From NCBI GenBank assembly GCA_030633795.1, contig DAOWCB010000003.1:1-22254 (forward strand): 22,254 nucleotides of DNA. The letters run 5' to 3'. Source of the stretch: Candidatus Aminicenantota bacterium. Its GTDB lineage: Bacteria; Acidobacteriota; Aminicenantia; Aminicenantales; Aminicenantaceae. The translations under genes were made by a program, and so were the position numbers. How positions within the stretch are numbered: the first letter of the stretch is position 1; every line of letters begins with the position of its first letter. Positions 14,955 through 22,253 of the stretch are shown here, one piece after another. Under the pieces are notes generated by a model. The model saw only the letters and a program-made list of their open reading frames with translations. It made no database searches and was not told where the DNA came from.

Positions 14955-16533
14955 AGCTTGCTCCGATGAAAGCTTTAAAAAGGGGATGGGGCTTTATCGG
15001 TTTGGATTTGAATTCGGGATGGAACTGGCAGCCTAAAAACCATGGGTGATCCTTGAGTTCCACGATTTCCACCAATCCGTGTTTGGGATTTTTTCCGGAA
15101 ATAACAAGGCCGGCATTGCGCAGCGGATCCTCGAATTCGGGATTGAACTCGAATCGGTGTCTGTGGCGTTCCCATATGTTGGATTTGCCATAGGCCTTTT
15201 CGGCAACCGATCCTTTTTCCAGCCGACAGAGGTAACTTCCTAATCTCATTGTGCCGCCGAGGTCCTGAACGCCCTTCAGTTCCCTCCACTTGAAGAAAAT
15301 TTTATGGGGTGTTTTGGTGTTGAATTCTGTGCTGTTGGCGTGATCTAAAGAGGCGATATCCCGGGCATATTCGATGGTTGCGCACTGCATGCCCAGACAA
15401 ATTCCGAAAAACGGCACTTTTTTTGTTCTTGCATAGTTGACGGCATTGATTTTTCCCTCGATGCCCCGGACACCGAATCCTCCTGGAACCAGTATCCCAT
15501 CGAAGGATTTCAGCACGACCTCGGGTTGTTTTGCTTCAAATTTTTCGGCCTCTATCCAGGAGATGTTGACTTTCAATTGATGGGCGGTCCCAGCATGGTG
15601 GAGCGCCTGATTCAAACTCATGTAGGAATCCCGAAGACCCGCGTATTTGCCGATCAAAGCGATGTTCACCTCGTCTTTCGGGTCTTTCATCCTGTCCAGC
15701 ATCTTTTTCCATTTTGTCATCCTGCGCCTTCTCAACGGAAGCTGCAATTCCTTGAGAACGATGCTATCCAATCCTTGCCGAGCAAAGATTAGAGGGATTT
15801 CATAAACATTGTCGACATCTTTGGCAGTGATAACCGCTTCTAGGGGGACGTTTGTAAACAAAGATATTTTGGCTTTGATATTATTGTCGAGAAACCGGTC
15901 TGTCCGGCATAGAATGATGTCTGGCTGGATTCCGATGGACCGCAGTTCCTTTACGCTGTGCTGGGTAGGTTTTGTTTTGAGTTCCCCAGAAGCTCTCATG
16001 TAAGGGACGAGCGTCAGGTGGACATACAGGGTGTTTTCTTTGCCCATGGAAAGCCTCATCTGACGGATGGCCTCCAAAAAAGGAAGGCTTTCTATGTCTC
16101 CGACTGTCCCCCCTATTTCTGCGATGACAATATCATTGTTGTTAGCCGCCGTATGGAAGGCTTTTTTAATTTCGTCCGTCAAATGTGGAATTACCTGTAC
16201 AGTTTTCCCAAGATATTCCCCCTTCCGTTCCTTCCGGAGGATGGTTTCGTAGATCTTCCCTGCAGTCCAGTTGTGAGATTTGGTCGTTTTTGTCGAAGTG
16301 AAACGTTCATAGTGCCCCAAATCCAAGTCTGTTTCTGCTCCGTCATCCGTGACATAAACCTCCCCATGTTGGAAAGGGCTCATGGTGCCGGGATCCACAT
16401 TGAGGTAGGGATCAAACTTCTGGAGGGTGATTTTGTAGCCATGGCTTTCGAGGAGCATGCCGAGAGAGGCTGCGGCGATTCCCTTCCCGAGGGCAGAAAG
16501 GACTCCCCCGGTAACAAATATGAATTTAGCCAT
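14911..16533 (-). CDS. pyrG: CTP synthase
   Basis: Makes CTP from UTP, ATP and glutamine. The 540 residues comprise an N-terminal synthetase domain (KFIFVTGGVLSALGKGI, DPYLNVDPGTMSPFQHGEV, DLGHYERF, IEGTVGDIES-like GGTVGDIESLPF) and a C-terminal class I glutamine amidotransferase domain (GILVPGGFGVRG, nucleophile Cys in FGICLGMQC, and the HPEF triad part in FLGCQFHPEF). I chose the ATG at 16533, with AAAAGGT upstream and MAKFIFVTGG at the N-terminus; the upstream extension to 16563 belongs to kdsB. It overlaps kdsB by eight bases. Its product is the co-substrate of KdsB. The C-terminus ends with a basic tail (KTKRNKHKRKS). Confidence 0.97.
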   Translation of the reverse strand: MAKFIFVTGGVLSALGKGIAAASLGMLLESHGYKITLQKFDPYLNVDPGTMSPFQHGEVYVTDDGAETDLDLGHYERFTSTKTTKSHNWTAGKIYETILRKERKGEYLGKTVQVIPHLTDEIKKAFHTAANNNDIVIAEIGGTVGDIESLPFLEAIRQMRLSMGKENTLYVHLTLVPYMRASGELKTKPTQHSVKELRSIGIQPDIILCRTDRFLDNNIKAKISLFTNVPLEAVITAKDVDNVYEIPLIFARQGLDSIVLKELQLPLRRRRMTKWKKMLDRMKDPKDEVNIALIGKYAGLRDSYMSLNQALHHAGTAHQLKVNISWIEAEKFEAKQPEVVLKSFDGILVPGGFGVRGIEGKINAVNYARTKKVPFFGICLGMQCATIEYARDIASLDHANSTEFNTKTPHKIFFKWRELKGVQDLGGTMRLGSYLCRLEKGSVAEKAYGKSNIWERHRHRFEFNPEFEDPLRNAGLVISGKNPKHGLVEIVELKDHPWFLGCQFHPEFKSKPIKPHPLFKAFIGASYEYKTKRNKHKRKS

Positions 16534-17251
16534 TTGTACCTTTTCGAATAAATTTTTCCACAACCATTATATCTTGAGGATTGTCTACACTCAAGGCCGG
16601 AAAAGGAGTTGAGACGATTTTTATTTTGTAGCCGTTTTCCAAAACACGGAGCTGCTCCAGTCCTTCGATTGCTTCCAACCGGGAAACAGGGAGGGTGTGG
16701 AATTTCAACAGGAATTCTTTTTGATAGCCGTATATCCCGATGTGCTGATGGAAGTGGTCGGTAGGTCGAAACGGAAGCGGCGAGCGCGAGAAATATAGGG
16801 CATCCCCGTTTTTATCCACAACAACTTTCACGATGTCCTTATTGTGGATCAGGTCCAAGGCCGTCACTTTTGAAGCCAGTGTGGCCATGACGGTGGTTGG
16901 GTACTGAAGGGCATGAACAAGGTCATCGATCATTTGACCCTGGAGAAGGGGCTCGTCCCCCTGGATGTTTATGATGATCGGGCTTTTCAATCCTTCGGCC
17001 ACTTCAGCCACTCTTTCTGTTCCCGATCGATGATCGGGTGAGGTCATGCGCACATCTGCCCCAAAAGCCCGGGAGGCAGAAAAAATCCGTTCGTCATCTG
17101 TTGCGATAATGACGTGCTCGAGATGTTTGGCTTTCTGGGTTTGTTCATAGACTCTTTGGATCATGGATTTTCCGGCGATTTTGGCCAGCGGTTTGCCTGG
17201 AAATCGGATCGCGCCGTACCGGGCCGGAATGATTCCTGTGGCTTTTCTCAC
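16526..17251 (-). CDS. kdsB: 3-deoxy-manno-octulosonate cytidylyltransferase
   Basis: Activates KDO with CTP to CMP-KDO, the donor used by KDO transferase for lipid A. The 241 residues contain the nucleotide-binding IIPARYGAIRFPGKPL, IATDDERIF, SGTERVAEVAEG, NIQGDEPLL, YFSRSPLPF, HIGIYGYQ and EAIEGLEQLRVLENG, all typical of KdsB. It starts at a GTG that overlaps the bactofilin stop (GTGA). The downstream neighbour pyrG supplies CTP. Confidence 0.96.
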   Translation of the reverse strand: MRKATGIIPARYGAIRFPGKPLAKIAGKSMIQRVYEQTQKAKHLEHVIIATDDERIFSASRAFGADVRMTSPDHRSGTERVAEVAEGLKSPIIINIQGDEPLLQGQMIDDLVHALQYPTTVMATLASKVTALDLIHNKDIVKVVVDKNGDALYFSRSPLPFRPTDHFHQHIGIYGYQKEFLLKFHTLPVSRLEAIEGLEQLRVLENGYKIKIVSTPFPALSVDNPQDIMVVEKFIRKGTNG

Positions 17252-17664
17252 GGTTTAGGTTCGATCTCCTGGTTTTTCTCTAGTAATACAGAGATTGCCG
17301 GTTTTTCAAGGGAGATTTTATCGGTCGTTTGACAGTTGGCTTCCAGATAGGCTCCCTCTTCGACAATCAATTTTGGTGTTATGATGGTCCCAAAAACGCG
17401 GCCGTTGGCATTCACTTCCACCTTTTTAGAGGCTTGGATGTTTCCCTTTATTTCTCCGTTGATGATCATATGACCGATCTTGACATCTGCCTCGACCTTG
17501 CCGCTGTCTCCTATGATCAGGGTCGATTCCGAATCAACCTTTCCCTTGAACCGTCCATCCACCCGGAAGGTTCCTTTGAAATGCAGATCACCCTTGATTT
17601 CTGTGTCTTTATCAAAAAAACCGGTGATTTTGCTTTCTTCGACTTCTCTTTTCTTTTCTTTCAT
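17248..17664 (-). CDS. Bactofilin (polymer-forming cytoskeletal protein)
   Basis: A 138-residue bactofilin: a central right-handed beta-helix of short repeating units (KGTFRVDGRFKGKV, LIIGDSGKVEADV, MIINGEIKGNI, KVEVNANGRVFGTI, LIVEEGAYLEANC) flanked by disordered charged tails. Bactofilins polymerise without nucleotide on the inner face of the cell membrane and position cell-wall or chromosome-segregation machinery. In Myxococcus, bactofilins interact with ParABS. The ATG overlaps the parB stop (ATGA) and the stop overlaps kdsB, so it is embedded in the operon, which favours a link with ParAB or with envelope synthesis. The N-terminal tail is rich in Lys and Glu; no membrane-targeting helix is evident. 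Confidence 0.92.
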   Translation of the reverse strand: MKEKKREVEESKITGFFDKDTEIKGDLHFKGTFRVDGRFKGKVDSESTLIIGDSGKVEADVKIGHMIINGEIKGNIQASKKVEVNANGRVFGTIITPKLIVEEGAYLEANCQTTDKISLEKPAISVLLEKNQEIEPKP

Positions 17665-18509
17665 TCGACCACTCCTTTGATTTTATCGAATATCCTGTTC
17701 AGATCTTCCAGGGAGAAATAGAATAATTTGATGATCCCTTTGTCCGAGTTCCCCGAGATTGCGACCTTTGTACCCAAGGTTTCAATCAGCTTTTCCTGGA
17801 GGGCTTGCAAGTCCGGATCCAGTTCCGGCTTCGGCTTGGAGGAAGGTGCTTGCCTTTTTTCCGACATCATTTTTTCTACCTCGCGTACAGATAAGTTCTT
17901 TTCCACGATAAGCCGAGAGAGAAAAATCTGCTGGTCCGGTTTTTCTAGTGTGATAAGGGCGCGCGCATGCCCCATAGAAATTTTGCCTTCAGCAACCAGC
18001 TTTTGGATTTCAGGGGGGAGTTTGAGAAGACGGATGATATTGGCAACGGATGTGCGATCTTTGCCGACCTTTTCTGCTACTGCATCTTGAGTATAGTTTA
18101 ATTCCTGGGTGAGTTTTTGGTAAGCGAGAGCGACTTCGATGGGATTGAGGTCTTTTCTTTGCAGATTTTCCACGAGAGAAACCTCGATTTGTTCTTCTTC
18201 GGTCAGATGGCGTACGATGGCTGGAAGCTTGGCCAGCCCCACTTTTTGAGCTGCACGCCATCGTCTCTCTCCCACGACGATCTTGTAATGGTTTCCCTCG
18301 GGCACCACAATAAGGGGTTGCAGGATTCCGGATTCTTTGATCGACTGGGCCAACTCCGCGATGGCGTCCTGGTCAAAATCCTGCCTGGGTTGGAGGGGAT
18401 TTGGCCGGAGGTCTTCGATATCCACATCCACAAATTTCTCATCTTTCAGTATGCCGTAATCTTCGGGCAAAAAGGCCTTCAATCCCTTGCCCAATGCTCT
18501 TTTTTTCAT
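17661..18509 (-). CDS. parB: Chromosome partitioning protein ParB (Spo0J)
   Basis: A DNA-binding CTPase that loads on parS and spreads as a clamp. The 282 residues open with ALGKGLKAF, the chromosomal ParB N-terminus. They continue with LRPNPLQPRQDFD, the CTP-binding GERRWRA (80–86), ENLQRKDLNPIEVALAYQKL and a helix-turn-helix about 135–165 (YTQDAVAEKVGKDRTSVANIIRLLKLP). A linker and a C-terminal dimerisation domain complete it. The ATG overlaps the parA stop (ATGA). A parS-like site lies close by at 19287–19302. Confidence 0.96.
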   Translation of the reverse strand: MKKRALGKGLKAFLPEDYGILKDEKFVDVDIEDLRPNPLQPRQDFDQDAIAELAQSIKESGILQPLIVVPEGNHYKIVVGERRWRAAQKVGLAKLPAIVRHLTEEEQIEVSLVENLQRKDLNPIEVALAYQKLTQELNYTQDAVAEKVGKDRTSVANIIRLLKLPPEIQKLVAEGKISMGHARALITLEKPDQQIFLSRLIVEKNLSVREVEKMMSEKRQAPSSKPKPELDPDLQALQEKLIETLGTKVAISGNSDKGIIKLFYFSLEDLNRIFDKIKGVVE

Positions 18510-19261
18510 TTGTTTATTAACTCCTTGGCTAAATTTAAGTAGGACTGAGCACCTTTTGATTTTATATCATACAACAAGACAGGTTTGCCAAAGCTAGGAG
18601 CTTCGGCCAGCCTCACGGTACGGGGGATGATCTCTGTGAAGATGATTTCGCCTAAAGATTGTCGGACCTCCTCGGCAACCTGTTTGGACAGGTTGGTGCG
18701 TTCATCAAACATGGTAAGGACGATGCCCTCGACGTGAAGGGAAGGGTTGAGGTAAGATCTTACCTCTTCCAGCGTTCGGAGAAGGTCGGGAAGACCTTCC
18801 ATGCAGAAAAATTCTGTTTGGATCGGTATCAAGACCGAATCAGCAGCTGCAAGGGCGTTGAGCGTCAAAAAACTAAGAGAAGGGGGGCAGTCGATAAGTA
18901 TGAAATGGAATAATTTTCGTATGTCCCTGAGGGCATTTTTGAGTCGTGCCTCCCGCTTATCTTCCGAAAAGATCTCGGCTTCGAATCCTGCCAATTCCGG
19001 TGAGCATGGACAAATATACAGGTTATCCAATTCCGTCGGTTGGACAAGATCCATCAGGTATATACCGTTCATCAATGCCTGATAGATCCCCTTTTTTTCT
19101 TCCTTGGGTTTTCCCAATCCGATCGTGGCCATTCCCTGGGGATCAAAATCGATGATCAAAACACGTCTGTTGTTCAGGGCCAGGGATGCAGCGAGGTTGA
19201 TTGTGGTGGTTGTCTTGCCGACTCCGCCCTTCTGGTTAGCGACGGTGATAACTTTGCCCAT
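18506..19261 (-). CDS. parA: Chromosome partitioning ATPase ParA (Soj)
   Basis: A deviant Walker-type ATPase that moves ParB–parS complexes over the nucleoid. The 251 residues fit Soj. The deviant Walker A motif KGGVGKTT is at 11–18 with the signature Lys; DFDPQGMATIGLG, LIDCPPSLSFLTLNALAAAD and PIQTEFFCMEGLPDLL follow. I chose the ATG at 19261, four bases after the mnmG stop and with the strand KVITVANQ directly behind it. The frame to 19294 would extend into mnmG and the parS site and has no family match. There is no rsmG between mnmG and parA. Confidence 0.96.
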   Translation of the reverse strand: MGKVITVANQKGGVGKTTTTINLAASLALNNRRVLIIDFDPQGMATIGLGKPKEEKKGIYQALMNGIYLMDLVQPTELDNLYICPCSPELAGFEAEIFSEDKREARLKNALRDIRKLFHFILIDCPPSLSFLTLNALAAADSVLIPIQTEFFCMEGLPDLLRTLEEVRSYLNPSLHVEGIVLTMFDERTNLSKQVAEEVRQSLGEIIFTEIIPRTVRLAEAPSFGKPVLLYDIKSKGAQSYLNLAKELINK

Positions 19262-19265
19262 TTTT

Positions 19266-21128
19266 TTATTTCCGGTTTTGGTATTTCGTTCCACGTGAAA
19301 CGTTTTTTGTTTTCTGTTTCCTATGGATAGAAATGGCTATATGGAGGTTGATGACAGAGGCCGGAGTTACGCCTGGTATCTTTTTGGCCTCCCCTATTGT
19401 TTGGGGGTCGAATTTTTCCAGCTTTTCTATCACTTCTCTGGTTAGGCCCGGGACATTTGTGTAAGCCATGCCCCTGGGGATTTTTTCACCATCCAGTTTT
19501 GTGATGCGGGCAATTTCTTTTTCTTGTTTTTTAATGTACCCCTCGTATTTGATTTCTGATTCGCAAAACCGCTTCTCTTCGTCTGTCAGGAGCATATCCA
19601 ATGGAACATATTCTATCACATTTTCCCATTTTCCTTCAGGCTTTTTCAAAAAATCCTTCAGAGAGATGTTCTCCCTATTTCCCACCTGGATTTTTTTCTT
19701 CTCGAGAAAAATCAACACCCGGTTCAGTCGAGTCTGCTTTTCCTGATAGCATCTGTAATCGTTAGAATTTATCAGCCCGAAGGCATGACCATACTCTGTG
19801 AGTCGCTTGTCCGCATTGTCTATCCGGAGGTTCAGCCGGTATTCTGCCCGGGAAGTGAACAATCGATAGGGCTCTTCAATACCTCGAGAGATCAAATCAT
19901 CGATGAGCACGGCAATGTACGCCTCGTTTCTGCAGAGGATAAACGGCTGTTTTTCCTGGATTTTTAATGCGGCATTAATCCCGGCCATCAAGCCCTGAGC
20001 TGCCGCCTCCTCGTATCCGGATGTTCCGTTGATCTGCCCGGCTAAATACAGGTTGGAGATGGATCGGGTCTCTAAAGTGGGCAAAAGCTGAGTGGGCATA
20101 ACCGCGTCGTACTCGATGCCGTAGGCCGGCCTGAGTATTTTGGCCTGGTCTAGCCCAGGAATGCTGGCTAGTATTTTCTCCTGGACATCCAGGGGTAGAC
20201 TGGATGAGATGCCGTTAACGTAAATCTCGGCCGTATCCAATCCCTCTGGCTCCAGGAAGAATTGATGTCTCTGCCGCTCAGGGAATTTGACTACTTTGTC
20301 CTCGATGGACGGGCAGTAACGGGGGCCGATCCCAGTGATTTTCCCTCCGTAAAGAGGAGAAAAAGCGAGATTTTGGCGTATGATTTCATGTGTTTTGGGA
20401 TTCGTGTATCCGAAGTGACAGACAATTCGGTTTTCGAGAGGTTTTTTTGTGCGAAAGGAAAAAGGGACAGGAATTTTATCCCCTGGTTGGGGCGTGAATC
20501 CTGTCCAATCGATGGAATCTTTATGGAGCCGCATAGGAGTGCCTGTTTTCAGCCTGAATGTTTTGAGACCCAGGTTTTTCAGGCTCTGGCTCAGCAGAAT
20601 GGACGGCGGTTCGTTGGCTCGTCCGGCGGGGTAGCTCTGGAGTCCGATATGGATGAGGCCGTTTAAAAATGTTCCTGGTGTCACGATGACAGCTCTGGAT
20701 TGCAGTTTGTATCCATCGAGGGTTTCAATGCCGACAGCCCTGTTGGATTTGGTCAGTATTTTGGTCACAATGCCTTGGAAAAGAGTCAGATTCGGCATGC
20801 CCTCCAGCCATTTTTTCATGGTCAACCGGTAAAGGGCTTTGTCCGATTGAGCGCGGGGAGCCTGCACGGCTCCGCCCCGGCTGCTGTTCAAAAGGCGGAA
20901 TTGTATGCCTGTTTCGTCAGCCAAGCGCCCCATCAGTCCCCCCAAGGCATCGATCTCCCTCACCAGCTGGCCCTTGGCGAGTCCCCCTATGGCTGGATTG
21001 CAGGACATCTGGGCGATCGTTTCCAGCTGGATGGTCACAAGGCATGTTTTGAGCCCGATCGTGCTGGCTGCGTAAGCCGCTTCACAGCCAGCGTGACCGG
21101 CGCCCACGACGATGACATCATAATCCAT
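19266..21128 (-). CDS. mnmG: tRNA uridine 5-carboxymethylaminomethyl modification enzyme, FAD subunit
   Basis: Works with MnmE to build the cmnm5 group on wobble U34 of several tRNAs, using FAD, NADH, glycine and methylenetetrahydrofolate. The 620 residues match the long-form family. The FAD motif VVGAGHAGCEAA is near the N-terminus, then MSCNPAIGGLAKGQLVREIDALGG, TPGTFLNG, RPAYGIEYDAV, LYLAGQINGTSGYEEAAAQG and TSRAEYRLNLRIDNAD. The C-terminal domain ends with LTREVIEKLEKFDPQTIGEAKKIPGVTPA and a short basic tail coding the parS site. ATAAGG precedes the ATG, and a strong promoter lies about 50 bases upstream. First gene of a 12-gene operon. Confidence 0.97.
   Translation of the reverse strand: MDYDVIVVGAGHAGCEAAYAASTIGLKTCLVTIQLETIAQMSCNPAIGGLAKGQLVREIDALGGLMGRLADETGIQFRLLNSSRGGAVQAPRAQSDKALYRLTMKKWLEGMPNLTLFQGIVTKILTKSNRAVGIETLDGYKLQSRAVIVTPGTFLNGLIHIGLQSYPAGRANEPPSILLSQSLKNLGLKTFRLKTGTPMRLHKDSIDWTGFTPQPGDKIPVPFSFRTKKPLENRIVCHFGYTNPKTHEIIRQNLAFSPLYGGKITGIGPRYCPSIEDKVVKFPERQRHQFFLEPEGLDTAEIYVNGISSSLPLDVQEKILASIPGLDQAKILRPAYGIEYDAVMPTQLLPTLETRSISNLYLAGQINGTSGYEEAAAQGLMAGINAALKIQEKQPFILCRNEAYIAVLIDDLISRGIEEPYRLFTSRAEYRLNLRIDNADKRLTEYGHAFGLINSNDYRCYQEKQTRLNRVLIFLEKKKIQVGNRENISLKDFLKKPEGKWENVIEYVPLDMLLTDEEKRFCESEIKYEGYIKKQEKEIARITKLDGEKIPRGMAYTNVPGLTREVIEKLEKFDPQTIGEAKKIPGVTPASVINLHIAISIHRKQKTKNVSRGTKYQNRK
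19287..19302. promoter_or_regulatory. parS: parS-like centromere site
   Basis: CGTTCCACGTGAAACG matches the widely conserved parS sequence TGTTTCACGTGAAACA at 13 of 16 positions. The central 14 bases differ at one position only. It lies in the last codons of mnmG, where it encodes VSRGT, immediately upstream of parA and parB, which is a common parS location. ParB from this operon is the expected ligand. Confidence 0.85.
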
Positions 21129-21175
21129 AGTTTGCCTTATCGTTCTGGAATGGATCTCCTGAAAATTGAGTCTGT

Positions 21176-21204
21176 ATTATATCTCTGATGTGCCCTGGCG
21201 TCAA
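21176..21204 (-). promoter_or_regulatory. Strong sigma-70-type promoter of mnmG and the long operon
   Basis: On the minus strand TTGACG (-35, 21199–21204) is followed after exactly 17 bases by a perfect TATAAT (-10, 21176–21181). Transcription should start near 21169, giving a leader of about 41 bases with a Shine-Dalgarno sequence before mnmG. No other equally good promoter was noticed within the operon. Confidence 0.75.
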
Positions 21205-21223
21205 TCTCATCAATTATGCGGCA

Positions 21224-21241
21224 AGCGGTTCCCAAACCGCT
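21224..21241. repeat. 7-bp hairpin upstream of the mnmG promoter
   Basis: AGCGGTT (21224–21230) pairs with AACCGCT (21235–21241) across a 4-base loop. On the plus strand it is followed by GTAATTTTT, like a weak terminator, but no plus-strand gene ends here. Its right half also belongs to the outer inverted repeat with 21582–21590. Confidence 0.4.
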
Positions 21242-21590
21242 GTAATTTTTAAAGGTTCTCTTCCATTTTGTGTGGGTATAATTTTCAGAGTGTTCCAAAT
21301 CCATCAGGCATGTTTGGAGCGCCCTTCTTGGCGGCGCTGAACTGTGCGCGTTAACACCCAATCTCTTCCACTCTAGCCTCTGTTCCCGTGCTTGCCCGCA
21401 TCTCTAATCCCTTGGCAAAGTCGTGCTCAATACAACATCGCCGTCTGACTGCATCAGATTCCCTCGAAGAACGATTCGTGAAGGCTAGATCCTCAATGGC
21501 GCTGCGGACATACTTGATGTCTTTTTCCACTAAATTATGCCCACACAAAATGGGAGCGAATCTTCTTACGAAAGAAAAGTTGCGGTTTGG
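21232..21590. mobile_element. Candidate non-autonomous element bounded by inverted repeats
   Basis: The segment 21260–21284 is repeated inverted at 21532–21556 with 23 of 25 bases matching; the shared core is CCCACACAAAATGG. The similarity continues outward with gaps to a second exact block, CCAAACCGC at 21232–21240 and GCGGTTTGG at 21582–21590. The interior is about 250 bases and too short for a transposase; it contains hairpin repeat copy B. The arrangement resembles a MITE or another structured intergenic element lying between mnmE and mnmG. I could not identify a target-site duplication, so mobility is inferred. Confidence 0.45.
21421..21502. repeat. Dispersed hairpin repeat, copy B
   Basis: The counterpart of copy A at 4963–5055, same orientation. 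The left block 21421–21434 is identical and the right block 21459–21479 differs at one base. Between them is a different stem, TCTGA (21444–21448) and TCAGA (21454–21458), around a 5-base loop containing TGC. The stem has changed in sequence and length while staying complementary and the flanks stayed nearly constant. Confidence 0.7.
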
Positions 21591-21635
21591 TAAATAGAGG
21601 CGGAAATCATCCGGAGGGGAAAGGGAAAAGGCCGG

Positions 21636-22253
21636 CTATTTGCCGACACAGAACCTGTTGAATATTCTGGTCAGAACGTCTTCATCTTGGATCTCCCCTG
21701 TCAACTGCCCGATAAGAGGGATGATTTTCCGGATTTCTTCGACATAAATCTCTTCTGAATAGCCATCCTCTTGCATGCGCTTTGTTTTTTTTAGGCAGGA
21801 AAGGATGTCCTCGAACAGGAGTTTTTGTCTGAGGTGGAGAAGGACCTCTTCATTTCCCGTTCTTTTCGGCACAAAATGAGTGAAAATCATTTTTTTCAGC
21901 TGATCGAGGTTGGTTCCTTTCAGAGCGGAAATGGCTAAAGAAGGAATATTTTTGTGCAAATATTTTATTTTGTTGAGGTCCATTTTCACGGGAAGGTCGC
22001 TCTTGTTGAACAGGAGCAATACCTTTTTGTCCTGGAAATTTTTCAGGAGTTTGAGGTCTTCGCGTGACTCCTTACGGGAAGCATCGAAAACGAGAAGGAT
22101 CCCATCCCCTGCAGATGCCAATTCTTTCCCCTTTTTTATGCCTTCCTTTTCGATAGGATGAGCTGGCGTGTCTATCCCGGCCATATCGGTTAGAGTAAAC
22201 AAGGCATTTCTTATTTTAATGGTCTCTTGGAGGTTATCTTGGGTCGTACCGGG
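21636..22253 (-). CDS. mnmE: tRNA modification GTPase MnmE, C-terminal part
   Basis: Partner of MnmG in making cmnm5U34. Only about 205 C-terminal residues are in the window; the N-terminal formyl-THF-binding domain and the P-loop lie beyond the right edge. Visible are GTPase motif G2 (PGTTQD), G3 (DMAGID), G4 (NKSD) and the GTPase-domain end SALKG, then the C-terminal helical domain closing with the invariant CVGK, whose Cys is a family hallmark. Two positions differ from the common form: PGTTQD instead of PGTTRD and DMAG instead of DTAG. An internal Met at 22202 is not the start, because the frame stays open to the window edge. It is separated from mnmG by the repeat-bearing spacer. Confidence 0.95.
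   Translation of the reverse strand, partial: PGTTQDNLQETIKIRNALFTLTDMAGIDTPAHPIEKEGIKKGKELASAGDGILLVFDASRKESREDLKLLKNFQDKKVLLLFNKSDLPVKMDLNKIKYLHKNIPSLAISALKGTNLDQLKKMIFTHFVPKRTGNEEVLLHLRQKLLFEDILSCLKKTKRMQEDGYSEEIYVEEIRKIIPLIGQLTGEIQDEDVLTRIFNRFCVGK

Larger units (their letters stand above)
21129..21635. other. Intergenic region between mnmE and mnmG
   Basis: These 507 bases hold the mnmG leader and promoter next to mnmG. Beyond them lies an inverted-repeat-bounded unit (21232–21590) that includes copy B of the dispersed hairpin repeat. Short open frames occur on both strands but share no consistent frame with the other repeat copy and show no protein family, so I do not call a gene. Confidence 0.6.

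Noticed and set aside
16812..16820. A perfect DnaA box, TTATCCACA, inside kdsB
   Set aside because: It is a single box inside a conserved coding stretch (VVVDKNGD) with no cluster of boxes or AT-rich unwinding region, so it is not evidence of an origin.
21224..21249. Hairpin plus T-rich tail as a plus-strand terminator
   Set aside because: No plus-strand transcript or gene is seen ending here, and the right arm belongs to the larger inverted repeat.
21290..21345. Possible tRNA-like sequence (GTTCCAAATCC and GC-rich stems)
   Set aside because: No cloverleaf can be completed: acceptor, D-arm and anticodon stems do not fit around the T-loop-like sequence on either strand.
21137..21361. A 74-codon minus-strand frame upstream of mnmG
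   Set aside because: It contains the mnmG promoter and one inverted-repeat arm, overlaps the mnmG start, and looks like non-coding sequence read by chance.
21388..21597. A 69-codon plus-strand frame sharing SLEERFV with a frame in copy A
   Set aside because: The shared residues come from the conserved right DNA block. Upstream of the hairpin the two copies are in different frames, so the similarity is at DNA level.
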